NCBI RefSeq assembly: GCF_019392335.1
Contig: NZ_JAHXRQ010000010.1
Coordinates: 100,835-164,834, forward strand
Origin: Mameliella sp. CS4
GTDB lineage: Bacteria; Pseudomonadota; Alphaproteobacteria; Rhodobacterales; Rhodobacteraceae
Direction of reading: 5' to 3'
Length of the DNA stretch: 64,000 bases
Below are positions 36,070 through 44,803 of the stretch, in pieces. A program made the translations under genes and the position numbers. Positions within the stretch are counted from its first letter, which is position 1, and each line of letters opens with the position of its first letter. The notes under the pieces are model-generated. The model saw only the letters and a program-made list of their open reading frames with translations, did not search any database and had not been told where the DNA came from.

Positions 36070-37524
36070 ATGTCCGTCGTTACCGAGCGGCCCACTGTGC
36101 CGTCCAATGAGCCGACCTTCAGACAGTCAGTCGATCTAATGTTCAACCGTGCGGTGGCGCTGATGGACCTTCCGCCGGGGCTGGAGGAAAAGATCAGGGT
36201 GTGCAACGCCACCTACACGGTCCGCTTCGGCGTTCGGTTGCGGGGCAAGATCCAGACGTTTACCGGCTATCGCTCGGTCCACTCGGAACACATGGAACCG
36301 GTCAAGGGCGGTATTCGCTTCGCCACCGAGGTGAACCAGGATGAGGTCGAGGCGCTGGCCGCCCTGATGACCTATAAATGCGCCCTGGTCGAAACGCCGT
36401 TCGGCGGGTCCAAGGGCGGGCTCTGCGTCGACCCCCGGCAATACGATGAGCATGAGCTGGAACAGATCACCCGTCGTTTTGCCTACGAGCTGATCAAGCG
36501 CGACCTCATCAACCCGTCGCAGAACGTGCCCGCGCCCGACATGGGCACAAGCGAGCGTGAAATGGCCTGGATCGCCGACCAGTACCGGCGGATGCACACC
36601 ACCGACATCAACGGCAATGCCTGTGTCACCGGCAAGCCGACCAATGCCGGCGGTATCCAGGGCCGGACCGAGGCCACGGGCCGTGGCGTGCAATTCGCGC
36701 TGCGCGAGTTCTTTCGGCACCCCGAGGACAAGGCCAAGGCGGGACTCTCGGGCACGCTGGATGGCAAGCGCGTGGTTGTCCAGGGGCTTGGCAACGTCGG
36801 CTTCCACGCGGCCAAGTTCCTGCAGGAGGAAGACGGCGTGCGGATCACCGGGATCATCGAGAGGGACGGCGCGCTGTTCAATCCCGATGGACTTGACGTG
36901 CAATCGGTGCGTGACTGGATTGTTCGTCATGGCGGAGTGACGGGCTATCCGGACGCCAACCACAGCGCCGACGGCGCTCAGGTGCTGGAGGCCGAGTGCG
37001 ACATCCTCATTCCGGCCGCGCTGGAAGGGGTGATCAACCTGGGCAATGCGCACAACATCAAGGCGCCGCTGATCATCGAGGCCGCGAACGGCCCGATCAC
37101 CGCCGGGGCCGATGATATTCTGCGCGAACGCGGCGTTGTCATCATTCCCGACATGTATGCCAACGCGGGCGGTGTGACCGTGTCCTATTTCGAATGGGTC
37201 AAGAACCTCAGCCACATTCGCTTTGGCCGGATGCAGCGCCGCCAGGAAGAGGCCCGGCACGAACTGATCGTGCGCGAACTGGAACGGCTGTCGGATCACT
37301 TGGGCGACAAGTGGTCCATGACACCGGATTTCAAGGCGCGTTACCTGCGCGGGGCGGACGAACTGGAACTGGTGCGCTCGGGGCTCGATGACACCATGCG
37401 CACCGCCTACCAGTCGATCAGCGAGGTCTGGCACAGCCGCGAGGATGTCACCGACCTGCGCACCGCCGCCTTTATCGTGGCCATCGGCAGGGTGGCGTCC
37501 AGCTATCGCGCCAAGGGGCTCTGA
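36070..37524 (+). CDS. gdhA: glutamate dehydrogenase (Glu/Leu/Phe/Val family)
   Basis: 484 residues. It interconverts glutamate with 2-oxoglutarate and ammonia. The active-site lysine is Lys115 in FGGSKGGLC, preceded by VKGGIRF and followed by VPAPDMGT. The NAD(P)-binding fold carries VVVQGLGNVGFHAA (about 235-248), with PAALEGVI, ANGP and DMYANAGGVTVSYFEW in the C-terminus. The ATG at 36070 follows AAGGAAGG. It sits alone between two oppositely directed TadG/TadE groups, with no clear functional tie to them. Confidence 0.93.
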   Translation: MSVVTERPTVPSNEPTFRQSVDLMFNRAVALMDLPPGLEEKIRVCNATYTVRFGVRLRGKIQTFTGYRSVHSEHMEPVKGGIRFATEVNQDEVEALAALMTYKCALVETPFGGSKGGLCVDPRQYDEHELEQITRRFAYELIKRDLINPSQNVPAPDMGTSEREMAWIADQYRRMHTTDINGNACVTGKPTNAGGIQGRTEATGRGVQFALREFFRHPEDKAKAGLSGTLDGKRVVVQGLGNVGFHAAKFLQEEDGVRITGIIERDGALFNPDGLDVQSVRDWIVRHGGVTGYPDANHSADGAQVLEAECDILIPAALEGVINLGNAHNIKAPLIIEAANGPITAGADDILRERGVVIIPDMYANAGGVTVSYFEWVKNLSHIRFGRMQRRQEEARHELIVRELERLSDHLGDKWSMTPDFKARYLRGADELELVRSGLDDTMRTAYQSISEVWHSREDVTDLRTAAFIVAIGRVASSYRAKGL

Positions 37525-37542
37525 CCACCGCAACCACAGCGC

Positions 37543-37569
37543 AAGGGGCGGCCGGATCGGTCGCCCTTT
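37543..37569 (+). terminator. probable gdhA terminator
   Basis: Imperfect hairpin: AAGGGGCGGCC (37543-37553) pairs with GGTCGCCCTT (37559-37568) with one bulged G and one G-T pair, then TTT. It lies 19 bases after the gdhA stop. Confidence 0.5.
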
Positions 37570-37716
37570 GTGATGAATGCGGACCGAACTTATAGAAAAT
37601 CATCTTGTTAGGCCCTTCTTCTGCCACATTTCTGGCCGGAGGGTTGACCGAATCTTACCCGACTACAGGGTCCGTTCCGCCGGTTTCGTGCCGTGCGGCA
37701 AAACCGGAGACCCCAG

Positions 37717-39528
37717 ATGGCAAGATTTGCATTCCCGTCCCGTTCTGCACTGCTGCGCGACTCCAGCGCGATCGCACGTTTCGTCCGCGACGAGCGCGGC
37801 AACATTACCATCTATTCGGTCTACATCGCGTTGCTGGCCCTGACGATCATGGGGGCGTCTGTCGATCTGATGCGGCAAGAGGCGTCCCGGGCGCGGCTGC
37901 AGACGACGCTGGACCGCGCCGTGCTGGCCGCGGCAGACCTGGACCAGTTCCAGGACCCGACGTTCGTCGTCAACGACTATGTCGGAAAGGCGGGGCTGGA
38001 CGCTTTCGTCACCAGCGTCAACGTCACGCTGGGCCTGAACGAACGCACCGTCAGCGCCGACGCGGCGTCCAGCCTGTCGACGATCTTCCTGCGCATGTCC
38101 GGTCGGGATGTCCTGCCCGCGAATGCGCTGGCCACCGCCGAAGAACGCATCGCCAACGTCGAGATCAGCTTGGTTCTGGATATTTCCGGGTCGATGCGCT
38201 GGAACGGGCGCCTGGAAAACCTCAAGCCCGCGGCCAAGAACTTTGTCCAGAAGGTCATGTCGGAAAGCACTGAAAGCGTTACGACCCTGAACCTGATCCC
38301 CTTTGCGGGACAGGTGAACCCGGGCGACGAGATGTTCGAGTATTTCCGCGGCGAGCGGCCTTCGGTTCCCGTGGTGGAACCAGAGGTGCCCGAGGGCGGC
38401 ACCCCGGACTTCTTCCCGCCCTGGGCGCAGGCGATTTCCAACATCGTGATGTATTTCGACACCGATGGCGACGATATCTTTGACCGCGCGCACAAGATCG
38501 AGGCCTTCCCCGAGAATGCCCCGCGCGACGTCGACGCGTTCTTTCGCGGTGCGGCGGCCTATGCGGTTGCGCATGACCCAAAGCTCAGTTCGTCGAGCGA
38601 GTTCCTTGGCATCTCGATCAAGGGCGGCACGCAGACCACGCGCTATTTCACCGTGCGCGGCGATTCCAACGGCCCTGCGTCCGATCTTGGCCCGACCAAG
38701 AACAAGGGCAAGATTCCAGGCTCGACCTTCAGCTATGGCAGCATCGACTACGAGACATGGGAGGCGTCCTATGATGGTCCCGGCACGGCACAGGGACTGG
38801 CCGAGATCAATATCAACATGCCGTCCAGCTGTATCGAGATCGACGGGTTCGAGTTCGCCAATTCGAACCTGCCCGTTTCGGATGAATATGTTCCGCATTT
38901 CCATCACTGGGACACCGCGCCGGATGTGATGGACTGGGGCTGGTGCCCCGAGGATGACACCGCGATCCAGTACTACTCGGGCGACGCGGCAAGCCTGATG
39001 CAGTTCATCGACGACATCCGGATGCATGACGGCACCGGGGCGCAGTTCGGCATGAAATACGCGCTCGCGCTGCTGGATCCGACGACGCGGGACGCGGTCA
39101 GCCACCTGATTTCCGAAGGCGTGATCGAGGCACGCTTCCAGGGCCGTCCGATCGACTGGGATGACCCGGAAACCGAGAAATACATCGTCCTGATGACCGA
39201 TGGCCAGGTCACCGACCAGTTCCGCCCCAATGATCCCTACGCGCCGATCAATGGCGAGGTCGAGTTGCTGAACCAGGGCTCGGCCAACTATCACGTCCGA
39301 ACCGGGCGGGCCGTCAACCTCGACAACCTCTACCAGCAATGCGACCTGGCGCGCGAACTGGGGGTCACGGTCTTTACCATCGCCTTCGAAACGACGGCCG
39401 CAGCCGCAGAGGAAATGCGGCTCTGCGCCTCTTCCGACAGCCATTTCTTCCACGTCCACGGTGCCGAAATCATCGATGCCTTTGATAGCATCGCGCGCCA
39501 GATCAACAATCTGAGGTTGATCCAATGA
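37717..39528 (+). CDS. TadG-like protein with von Willebrand A domain (module 2, copy A)
   Basis: 603 residues. A pseudopilin-type leader and helix (RDERGNITIYSVYIALLAL, helix about 31-50) is followed by LQTTLDRAVLAAADLDQ. The vWA MIDAS is VLDISGSM (Asp155, Ser157, Ser159), with KYIVLMTDGQ as the later strand. Between them is a ~230-residue insert containing YFDTDGDDIFDRAHKIE, GISIKGGTQTTRYF and HFHHWDT, shared with the next gene. The C-terminus is SIARQINNLRLIQ. Probably anchored in the inner membrane or assembled outside like a pilus tip. Tandem paralogue of copy B. Confidence 0.8.
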   Translation: MARFAFPSRSALLRDSSAIARFVRDERGNITIYSVYIALLALTIMGASVDLMRQEASRARLQTTLDRAVLAAADLDQFQDPTFVVNDYVGKAGLDAFVTSVNVTLGLNERTVSADAASSLSTIFLRMSGRDVLPANALATAEERIANVEISLVLDISGSMRWNGRLENLKPAAKNFVQKVMSESTESVTTLNLIPFAGQVNPGDEMFEYFRGERPSVPVVEPEVPEGGTPDFFPPWAQAISNIVMYFDTDGDDIFDRAHKIEAFPENAPRDVDAFFRGAAAYAVAHDPKLSSSSEFLGISIKGGTQTTRYFTVRGDSNGPASDLGPTKNKGKIPGSTFSYGSIDYETWEASYDGPGTAQGLAEININMPSSCIEIDGFEFANSNLPVSDEYVPHFHHWDTAPDVMDWGWCPEDDTAIQYYSGDAASLMQFIDDIRMHDGTGAQFGMKYALALLDPTTRDAVSHLISEGVIEARFQGRPIDWDDPETEKYIVLMTDGQVTDQFRPNDPYAPINGEVELLNQGSANYHVRTGRAVNLDNLYQQCDLARELGVTVFTIAFETTAAAAEEMRLCASSDSHFFHVHGAEIIDAFDSIARQINNLRLIQ

Positions 39529-39696
39529 GGGGTGCATCTAAGCCTTATGGTAGTGAGGCCTATCCGTTTGGATATCTCAAGCCACTACAATCACGGAAAA
39601 ACTCCAAGACTGTACCGCTTCTCGCCTCAATACCGGCGCATTTCTTAACCATTCCCTACTGCGGCCAGAAAGGCCAACGGAAGTGGGAGAAGTGTC

Positions 39697-41532
39697 ATGG
39701 ACCGATGCAAGACGATACACGGACGGACGTACCGTTTTCTGAAACGGGAGGACGGGAACGTCACGGTCTTTTCTGTCTTGATGGTCCTTCTGACCCTGGT
39801 GATCTCCGGCGCTGCGGTGGACATCATGCGGTTTGAATCGACACGTGCGCAGATGCAAACGCAGATGGACCGCGCGGTGCTGGCCGCTGCGGATCTTGAC
39901 CAATACCTGTCTTCGGACGCGGTCGTGCGCGACTACATGGACAAGGCCGGGATGAAAGATGTCCTGCTGGGCACCCAGGTCGACTGGGGGTTCAACCACC
40001 GGACGGTCAAGGCCTGGGGCGAAACCACCATCCCCACCTATTTCCTCAAGATGAGCGGCTATGACAGTCTGACGCCGCCGGCGCTCAGCGTCGCCGAGGA
40101 AAAGATCGCCAACGTGGAAATCAGCCTGGTGCTGGATATCTCGGGGTCGATGCGCTGGAACGAGCGCATGGTTCGGCTCAAGCCCGCGGCACAGAACTTT
40201 GTCCACAAGGTGATGACGGATGAGACCAACGGCGTGACCACGCTGAACCTGGTTCCCTTCGCGGGACAGGTGAACCCCGGTGACATCCTGTTCGACTATT
40301 TCCGCGGTGAACGCCCGGACATTCCCAACCCGGATCCAGAACCCACGCCCGAGCCCGAGCCAGTGGTCGATGACGGCGATTACTTTACCCCGTGGGGGCA
40401 GGCGATCTCCAACATCGTGATCTACTTCGACACCGATGGCGACGATATCTACAACCGCGCGCACAAGATCGAAGGGTTCCCCGAGGATGCCCCGCGCGAC
40501 GTCGATGCCTTTTATCGCGGTGCCGTGGCCTACATGATCGCGCATGACAGCAAGCTGAGCGATCCCGGCCAGTTCCTGGGCATTTCGATCAAGGGGGGCT
40601 GGCAACGAACCCGCTATTTCCAGGTCAAGGGCGACCAGAACGGACCGCATTCGGACCTGGGCCCGACGAGCAACCGCGGCAGGATCCCAGGCAGCACCTA
40701 TCGCTACGGCGAAATCGACTACGCCACCTGGGCCGACTCCTACGTGTCGCCGAACCTTGGGGACTTGGCCGCAGGTACTGAAACGACCGTCGATAGTGCC
40801 GTCGATCCGGTCCACATCAACATGCCGTCCTCCTGTGTCGAGATCTACGACCCGGAGTTCGACACCACCGAATTGCCCCTGTCCGACGACTATGTTCCCC
40901 ATTTCCACCACTGGGACATCGACGAGGAGGTCATGGACTGGGGCTGGTGCCCGGGCGAACAGATGGCCGTGCAGTATTACTCTGCCGACCGCGACGCGCT
41001 GCTGCAATTCATCGGCGACATGCGGATGCACGACGGAACCGGCACGCAGTACGGCATGAAGTACGGTCTTGCCCTTCTGGACCCGGCCAACCGCGACGAG
41101 GTCAGCCACCTGATTGCCAACGGCCTTGTGGATGCCCGTTTCGAAGGGCGCCCGATCGACTGGCACGACCCCGAGACGGAAAAATACATCGTGCTGATGA
41201 CCGATGGCCAGACCACGGACCAGTTCCGCCCGAACGACCCCCGCGATCCCATCAACGGCGAGGTGGAGCTGCTGCAGCAAGCGGCAACCAGCTACTACAA
41301 CATGTCGCTCCAGTCCAAGAACAAGAGCAACCTGCAGAAACAGTGCGACCTGGCCCGGCAGCGCGGCGTGACCGTCTTTACCATCGCCTTCGAAACCGAT
41401 GACGCCGCCGCCGCCGAAATGCTCGCCTGCGCCTCTTCGGCCAGTCACTTCTTCCACGTCCAGGGCGTCGAGATCTACGAGACCTTCGATACGATCGCGC
41501 GCCAGATCAACAACCTGAGGCTGATCCAATGA
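39697..41532 (+). CDS. TadG-like protein with von Willebrand A domain (module 2, copy B)
   Basis: 611 residues, same architecture as the upstream gene: helix about 23-42 after KREDGNVTVF, MIDAS VLDISGSM (Asp147, Ser149, Ser151), the insert with YFDTDGDDIYNRAHKIE and GISIKGGWQRTRYF, KYIVLMTDGQTTDQF, and an almost identical end TIARQINNLRLIQ. A PEPTPEPEP linker (about 212-220) is unique to this copy. GGGAGAAG precedes the ATG. Its last four bases overlap the TadE gene, so B is coupled to the TadE genes while A is separated from B by 168 bases. Confidence 0.8.
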   Translation: MDRCKTIHGRTYRFLKREDGNVTVFSVLMVLLTLVISGAAVDIMRFESTRAQMQTQMDRAVLAAADLDQYLSSDAVVRDYMDKAGMKDVLLGTQVDWGFNHRTVKAWGETTIPTYFLKMSGYDSLTPPALSVAEEKIANVEISLVLDISGSMRWNERMVRLKPAAQNFVHKVMTDETNGVTTLNLVPFAGQVNPGDILFDYFRGERPDIPNPDPEPTPEPEPVVDDGDYFTPWGQAISNIVIYFDTDGDDIYNRAHKIEGFPEDAPRDVDAFYRGAVAYMIAHDSKLSDPGQFLGISIKGGWQRTRYFQVKGDQNGPHSDLGPTSNRGRIPGSTYRYGEIDYATWADSYVSPNLGDLAAGTETTVDSAVDPVHINMPSSCVEIYDPEFDTTELPLSDDYVPHFHHWDIDEEVMDWGWCPGEQMAVQYYSADRDALLQFIGDMRMHDGTGTQYGMKYGLALLDPANRDEVSHLIANGLVDARFEGRPIDWHDPETEKYIVLMTDGQTTDQFRPNDPRDPINGEVELLQQAATSYYNMSLQSKNKSNLQKQCDLARQRGVTVFTIAFETDDAAAAEMLACASSASHFFHVQGVEIYETFDTIARQINNLRLIQ

Positions 41533-42065
41533 CCCAACGTCTGATTGAAATGCTCAAGGGGTTCCGCCGCGACGAGGAGGGGTCGAGCACGATCGAATTC
41601 TCGATCTACTTCACGGTCTTCTTCTTCATCCTCGCGGCGACGGTCGAGATGGGCTACATGAACCTTCGGCACGCGTTGCTGGAACGGGGCGTGGACCTGG
41701 CGACGCGGGAAATCCGGCTGAACACCGGCGTGATCCCCACCTACGAGGAAGTGCGTCAGAAGATCTGCGATGAGGCGGTCATCGTGGACGGCTGCACCGA
41801 AAACCTGCGGCTGGAAATGGTGCAGGTGGACCCGCGCAACTTTACCGCCATTCCGCTGGTTGCCGATTGCATCAACGCCGAGGAAGATCCCCGGCCGGTG
41901 CGCAACTTCGTGCCCGGGCTGGACAACCAGCTGATGCTCTTGCGCGCCTGCCTGAAATACAAGCCCGCCATGCCGACCACCTCATTTGGCATGGCCCTGC
42001 CCAAGGACCCGCAGGGCTATGCCCAGCTGGTCGCAACATCCGCATTCGTCCAGGAACCGAGGTAA
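41529..42065 (+). CDS. TadE-like pseudopilin-type protein (module 2)
   Basis: 178 residues. The leader RRDEEGSSTIEFSIYFTVFFFILA has the classical TadE pattern (Glu in TIEF at the expected +5 region), with a helix about 23-45. The exported domain contains GCTENLRLEM, DCIN and ACLKY, and ends ATSAFVQEPR. Counterpart of 33544-34077 in module 1. Coupled to the upstream TadG by a four-base overlap and to the next gene by a 5-base gap. Confidence 0.78.
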   Translation: MTQRLIEMLKGFRRDEEGSSTIEFSIYFTVFFFILAATVEMGYMNLRHALLERGVDLATREIRLNTGVIPTYEEVRQKICDEAVIVDGCTENLRLEMVQVDPRNFTAIPLVADCINAEEDPRPVRNFVPGLDNQLMLLRACLKYKPAMPTTSFGMALPKDPQGYAQLVATSAFVQEPR

Positions 42066-42070
42066 GTGCC

Positions 42071-42631
42071 ATGAACCGCTCTTCGATCCTTTGCCATCTG
42101 CGCCGCTTTGCCGCCGACACCCGGGGCAACGTCGCGCTGGAAAGCCTGATCTGGCTGCCCTTCGTCCTGTTCCTGCTGGCCGCGACCTTCTCGCTGCACG
42201 ATGCGTTCCGCTACAAGGCGCTGAACACCAAGGCGGCCTACACGATCTCCGACGCGATCTCGCGCGAGACGGACCCGATCGACGCGTCTTACCTGGACGG
42301 GATGATCGAACTGCTGGACTTCCTTGTCCGGCCCGGGGGCGACTCTTCGCTGCGGGTGACGCTGGTGCGCTACAACGGCAACAACGCCTCCTACGAGGCC
42401 GAGTGGTCCAAGACCCGCGGCAGCTTCAGCGCGCTGCAGTCGACGCAGATTGCGGAGATGTACGACCAGTTGCCCCATATGCTGCACAATGAACGGGTGA
42501 TCGTGGTCGAGACCGAGACCTACTATGATCCGCCTTTCGCAATCCCGGGTCTGACCGGGGCGGGCCTGTTCTACAATTACGGCTTCACCCGGCCGCGTTT
42601 TGCCCCCAAGATCGTCTGGAGTGACGGCTGA
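42071..42631 (+). CDS. TadE/TadG-like pseudopilin-type protein (module 2, last gene)
   Basis: 186 residues. Leader ADTRGNVALESLIWLPFVLFLLA, one helix (about 25-44), and an exported domain ending YGFTRPRFAPKIVW. Counterpart of 32980-33531 in module 1, sharing ISRETD/ETE, SKTRG/SKQRG and VVETE/LVETW. The ATG at 42071 lies 5 bases after the previous stop. No prepilin peptidase or Tad ATPase gene follows. Confidence 0.75.
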   Translation: MNRSSILCHLRRFAADTRGNVALESLIWLPFVLFLLAATFSLHDAFRYKALNTKAAYTISDAISRETDPIDASYLDGMIELLDFLVRPGGDSSLRVTLVRYNGNNASYEAEWSKTRGSFSALQSTQIAEMYDQLPHMLHNERVIVVETETYYDPPFAIPGLTGAGLFYNYGFTRPRFAPKIVWSDG

Positions 42632-42744
42632 CCGCTCAGCCGCCCGCATCATCAGGCACGAAAACGTCACGTTCTGTCGCCTGGAGGAATTGATCCCGGG
42701 CGGCGGGGCTGCTTTGCTGCGCTCCGGTACTGTTGGAGGGGGCG

Positions 42745-43998
42745 ATGCGCTTTTCCGGTTTGAAGGTTCTGGCCCAGGGGCTGACGGGCAACCGTGGATG
42801 GCGGCCGCATTGGCGGGACCCAGCGCCAAAGCCCGAGTATGACATCGTCATCATCGGCGGCGGCGGGCACGGGCTGGCCACGGCCTTCTACCTGGCCAAG
42901 GAACACGGGCTGACCAATGTCGCTGTGTTGGAAAAGGGCTATCTGGGTGGCGGCAACGTGGGCCGCAACACCACCATCGTGCGCGCCAATTATGGCCTGC
43001 CCGGAAACTCCGAGTTCTATTCCCATTCCCTGAAGCTCTGGGAAGGGATGGAGCAGGAGCTGAATTTCAACACCATGATGAGCCAGCGCGGCATTCTCAA
43101 CCTGTGCCATTCCGACGGCCAGCGCGATGCCTTTGCCCGGCGCGGGAATGCCATGCGCAACCAGGGCGACGATGCCGAGTTGCTGACACCCGAACAGGTG
43201 CGGGACAAGGTGCCGTATCTCGATTTCGACAACGGGCGGTTTCCCATCTACGGCGGGCTTTGGCACGCGCGGGGCGGCACGGCACGGCATGACGCGGTGG
43301 CCTGGGGCTATGCGCGCGGCGCCGATCAGCGCGGGGTGGACCTGATCCAGAATTGCGAGGTGGCGGGCATCGACATCGAGGCCGGGCGCGTGACCGGCGT
43401 GCAGACCACGCGCGGTGAGATCCGGGCGAAAAAGGTCGGCATCGTTGTCGCGGGCCGGTCGGGGCAGGTGGCGGGGCTGGCCGGTATGCGCCTGCCGATT
43501 GAAAGCCACGTTCTGCAGGCCTTTGTCAGCGAGGGGCTGAAACCCTGCATCGACAATGTGATCTCTTTCGGTATGGGCCATTTCTACATCAGCCAGTCTG
43601 ACAAGGGCGGGCTGGTCTTTGGCGGTGACCTGGATTTCTATGCTTCCTACGCGGCGCGGGGGAACCTGCCGATGCAGGAACATGTCATGGAGGCGGCGAT
43701 GACACTGATGCCGATGATCGGCAAGGCGCGGGTGCTGCGCAGTTGGGGCGGGATCATGGACATGTCGACCGACGGCTCGCCGATCATCGACAAGACTGGG
43801 ATCGAGGGGCTCTACCTGAATTGCGGCTGGTGCTACGGCGGCTTCAAGGCGGTGCCGGGTTCGGGCTTTTCCTTTGCGCATCTGATCGCACAGGACAGGC
43901 ATCACGACCCGGCGGCGCAGTTCCGGCTGGACCGGTTCAGCACGGGTCGGGGTATCATGGACGAAGAAGGCACGGGCGCGCAGCATAACCTGCACTAG
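42745..43998 (+). CDS. soxB: sarcosine oxidase subunit beta
   Basis: 417 residues. With the alpha, delta and gamma subunits it oxidatively demethylates sarcosine to glycine, passing the methyl group to tetrahydrofolate. It binds FAD through IVIIGGGGHGLATAFYLAKE (about 34-53) and FMN covalently. A histidine in LWHARGGTARHDAV (His174 by count) sits at about the position known for that flavin link. The start ATG at 42745 has GGAGGGGG upstream. First gene of the operon, but unusually followed by a secreted-protein gene before soxD. Confidence 0.93.
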   Translation: MRFSGLKVLAQGLTGNRGWRPHWRDPAPKPEYDIVIIGGGGHGLATAFYLAKEHGLTNVAVLEKGYLGGGNVGRNTTIVRANYGLPGNSEFYSHSLKLWEGMEQELNFNTMMSQRGILNLCHSDGQRDAFARRGNAMRNQGDDAELLTPEQVRDKVPYLDFDNGRFPIYGGLWHARGGTARHDAVAWGYARGADQRGVDLIQNCEVAGIDIEAGRVTGVQTTRGEIRAKKVGIVVAGRSGQVAGLAGMRLPIESHVLQAFVSEGLKPCIDNVISFGMGHFYISQSDKGGLVFGGDLDFYASYAARGNLPMQEHVMEAAMTLMPMIGKARVLRSWGGIMDMSTDGSPIIDKTGIEGLYLNCGWCYGGFKAVPGSGFSFAHLIAQDRHHDPAAQFRLDRFSTGRGIMDEEGTGAQHNLH

Positions 43999-44019
43999 GG
44001 ACCTCTGGAGGGCTGGGAA

Positions 44020-44532
44020 ATGGGTATTTTTGCCAAGAAGACGCTGCAGGGTGCGGCATTGGCGGTGATGGCCGCGCTGATGGGCCTGCCGCTGGCAGCC
44101 GAGGATATCCGTCCGGGCTGTTACACGCGGTTCTACTCCGACGCTCATCTCCGCGGGCAGCCGGCGCAGGTGGTGCGCTCGGTGCGGCTCTGGGTCGGGC
44201 CCTGGATGACCGAGGTCGCGCGCGAGGCGCGGATCGAGGTCGTTCCGGCGAACCAGGGCCATGCCCGGGGCGCGCCCTGGGTGGGCGCGCGTTTGCAGCA
44301 GTTCCTGATCTGCGGCACCGAAAGCGGCGCGCCCCATTGCCAGGTGGAATGCGACGGCGGCCGGATGGAGGTCACGAAGCAGGATGCGCAGGGCATGGTG
44401 TTCCGGACCCGGTACATGGTGGTGGGCAATACCGGCGAGTGTGGCGGGGTCATGGATCTGGCCGAATATCCGGGCCAATGGGTAAGCTACCGCCTGTACC
44501 GCACGGATGACGCCAATTGTTCGGGGATGTGA
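44020..44532 (+). CDS. six-cysteine secreted protein inside the sox operon, unknown function
   Basis: 170 residues. A Sec signal peptide (basic MGIFAKK, hydrophobic core AALAVMAALMGLPLAA) probably cleaves near residue 27. The mature ~143 residues contain six cysteines (in PGCYT, LICGT, PHCQ, VECDG, GECGG, NCSGM), enough for three disulfides, consistent with a periplasmic location. CTGGAGGG precedes the ATG. It lies 21 bases after soxB and 4 before soxD, so is cotranscribed with cytoplasmic sarcosine oxidase. I do not recognise the family. Confidence 0.75.
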   Translation: MGIFAKKTLQGAALAVMAALMGLPLAAEDIRPGCYTRFYSDAHLRGQPAQVVRSVRLWVGPWMTEVAREARIEVVPANQGHARGAPWVGARLQQFLICGTESGAPHCQVECDGGRMEVTKQDAQGMVFRTRYMVVGNTGECGGVMDLAEYPGQWVSYRLYRTDDANCSGM

Positions 44533-44536
44533 CGCG

Positions 44537-44803
44537 ATGCGCTTGACCTGTCCCATTTGCGGCGACCGCGACCGGCGCGAGTTCTACTACCAGGGGGATG
44601 CGGTGATGCTGGACCGTCCCGATCCCGGCGCCCCGTCGCAGGATTGGGTCGACTGGCTGCACCTGCGCGACAACCCGGCAGGGCGCGCCCGCGAGCTTTG
44701 GTATCACGAGGCAGGGTGCACCGCCTGGCTGGTGGTGGAGCGCGATACGGTCACGCACGAGGTGTTCTCGGTCGGGTTGGTGGAGCGTGCCGATGCGGAT
44801 TGA
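44537..44803 (+). CDS. soxD: sarcosine oxidase subunit delta
   Basis: 88 residues, the usual size. The zinc site is built from CPICG (Cys5, Cys8) with His57 and Cys61 in YHEAGCTAW, as in known SoxD structures. It stabilises the alpha-beta interface. The ATG at 44537 is chosen to match the family N-terminus MRLTCPICG. It overlaps soxA by 11 bases. Confidence 0.93.
   Translation: MRLTCPICGDRDRREFYYQGDAVMLDRPDPGAPSQDWVDWLHLRDNPAGRARELWYHEAGCTAWLVVERDTVTHEVFSVGLVERADAD

Noticed and set aside
37663..41529. Long minus-strand open frames (over 600 codons) opposite the two vWA-TadG genes, and similar ones opposite soxB and rpoD
   Set aside because: Same cause: GC-rich third positions remove stop codons on the opposite strand. 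No ribosome binding sites or protein-like composition.
32980..42631. A complete Tad pilus locus
   Set aside because: Only TadE/TadG-type genes are present; the pilin, prepilin peptidase, secretin, ATPases and platform proteins are all missing.
42632..42744. A glycine or folate riboswitch upstream of soxB
   Set aside because: No paired glycine-aptamer structure or conserved core was visible in the 113-base leader.
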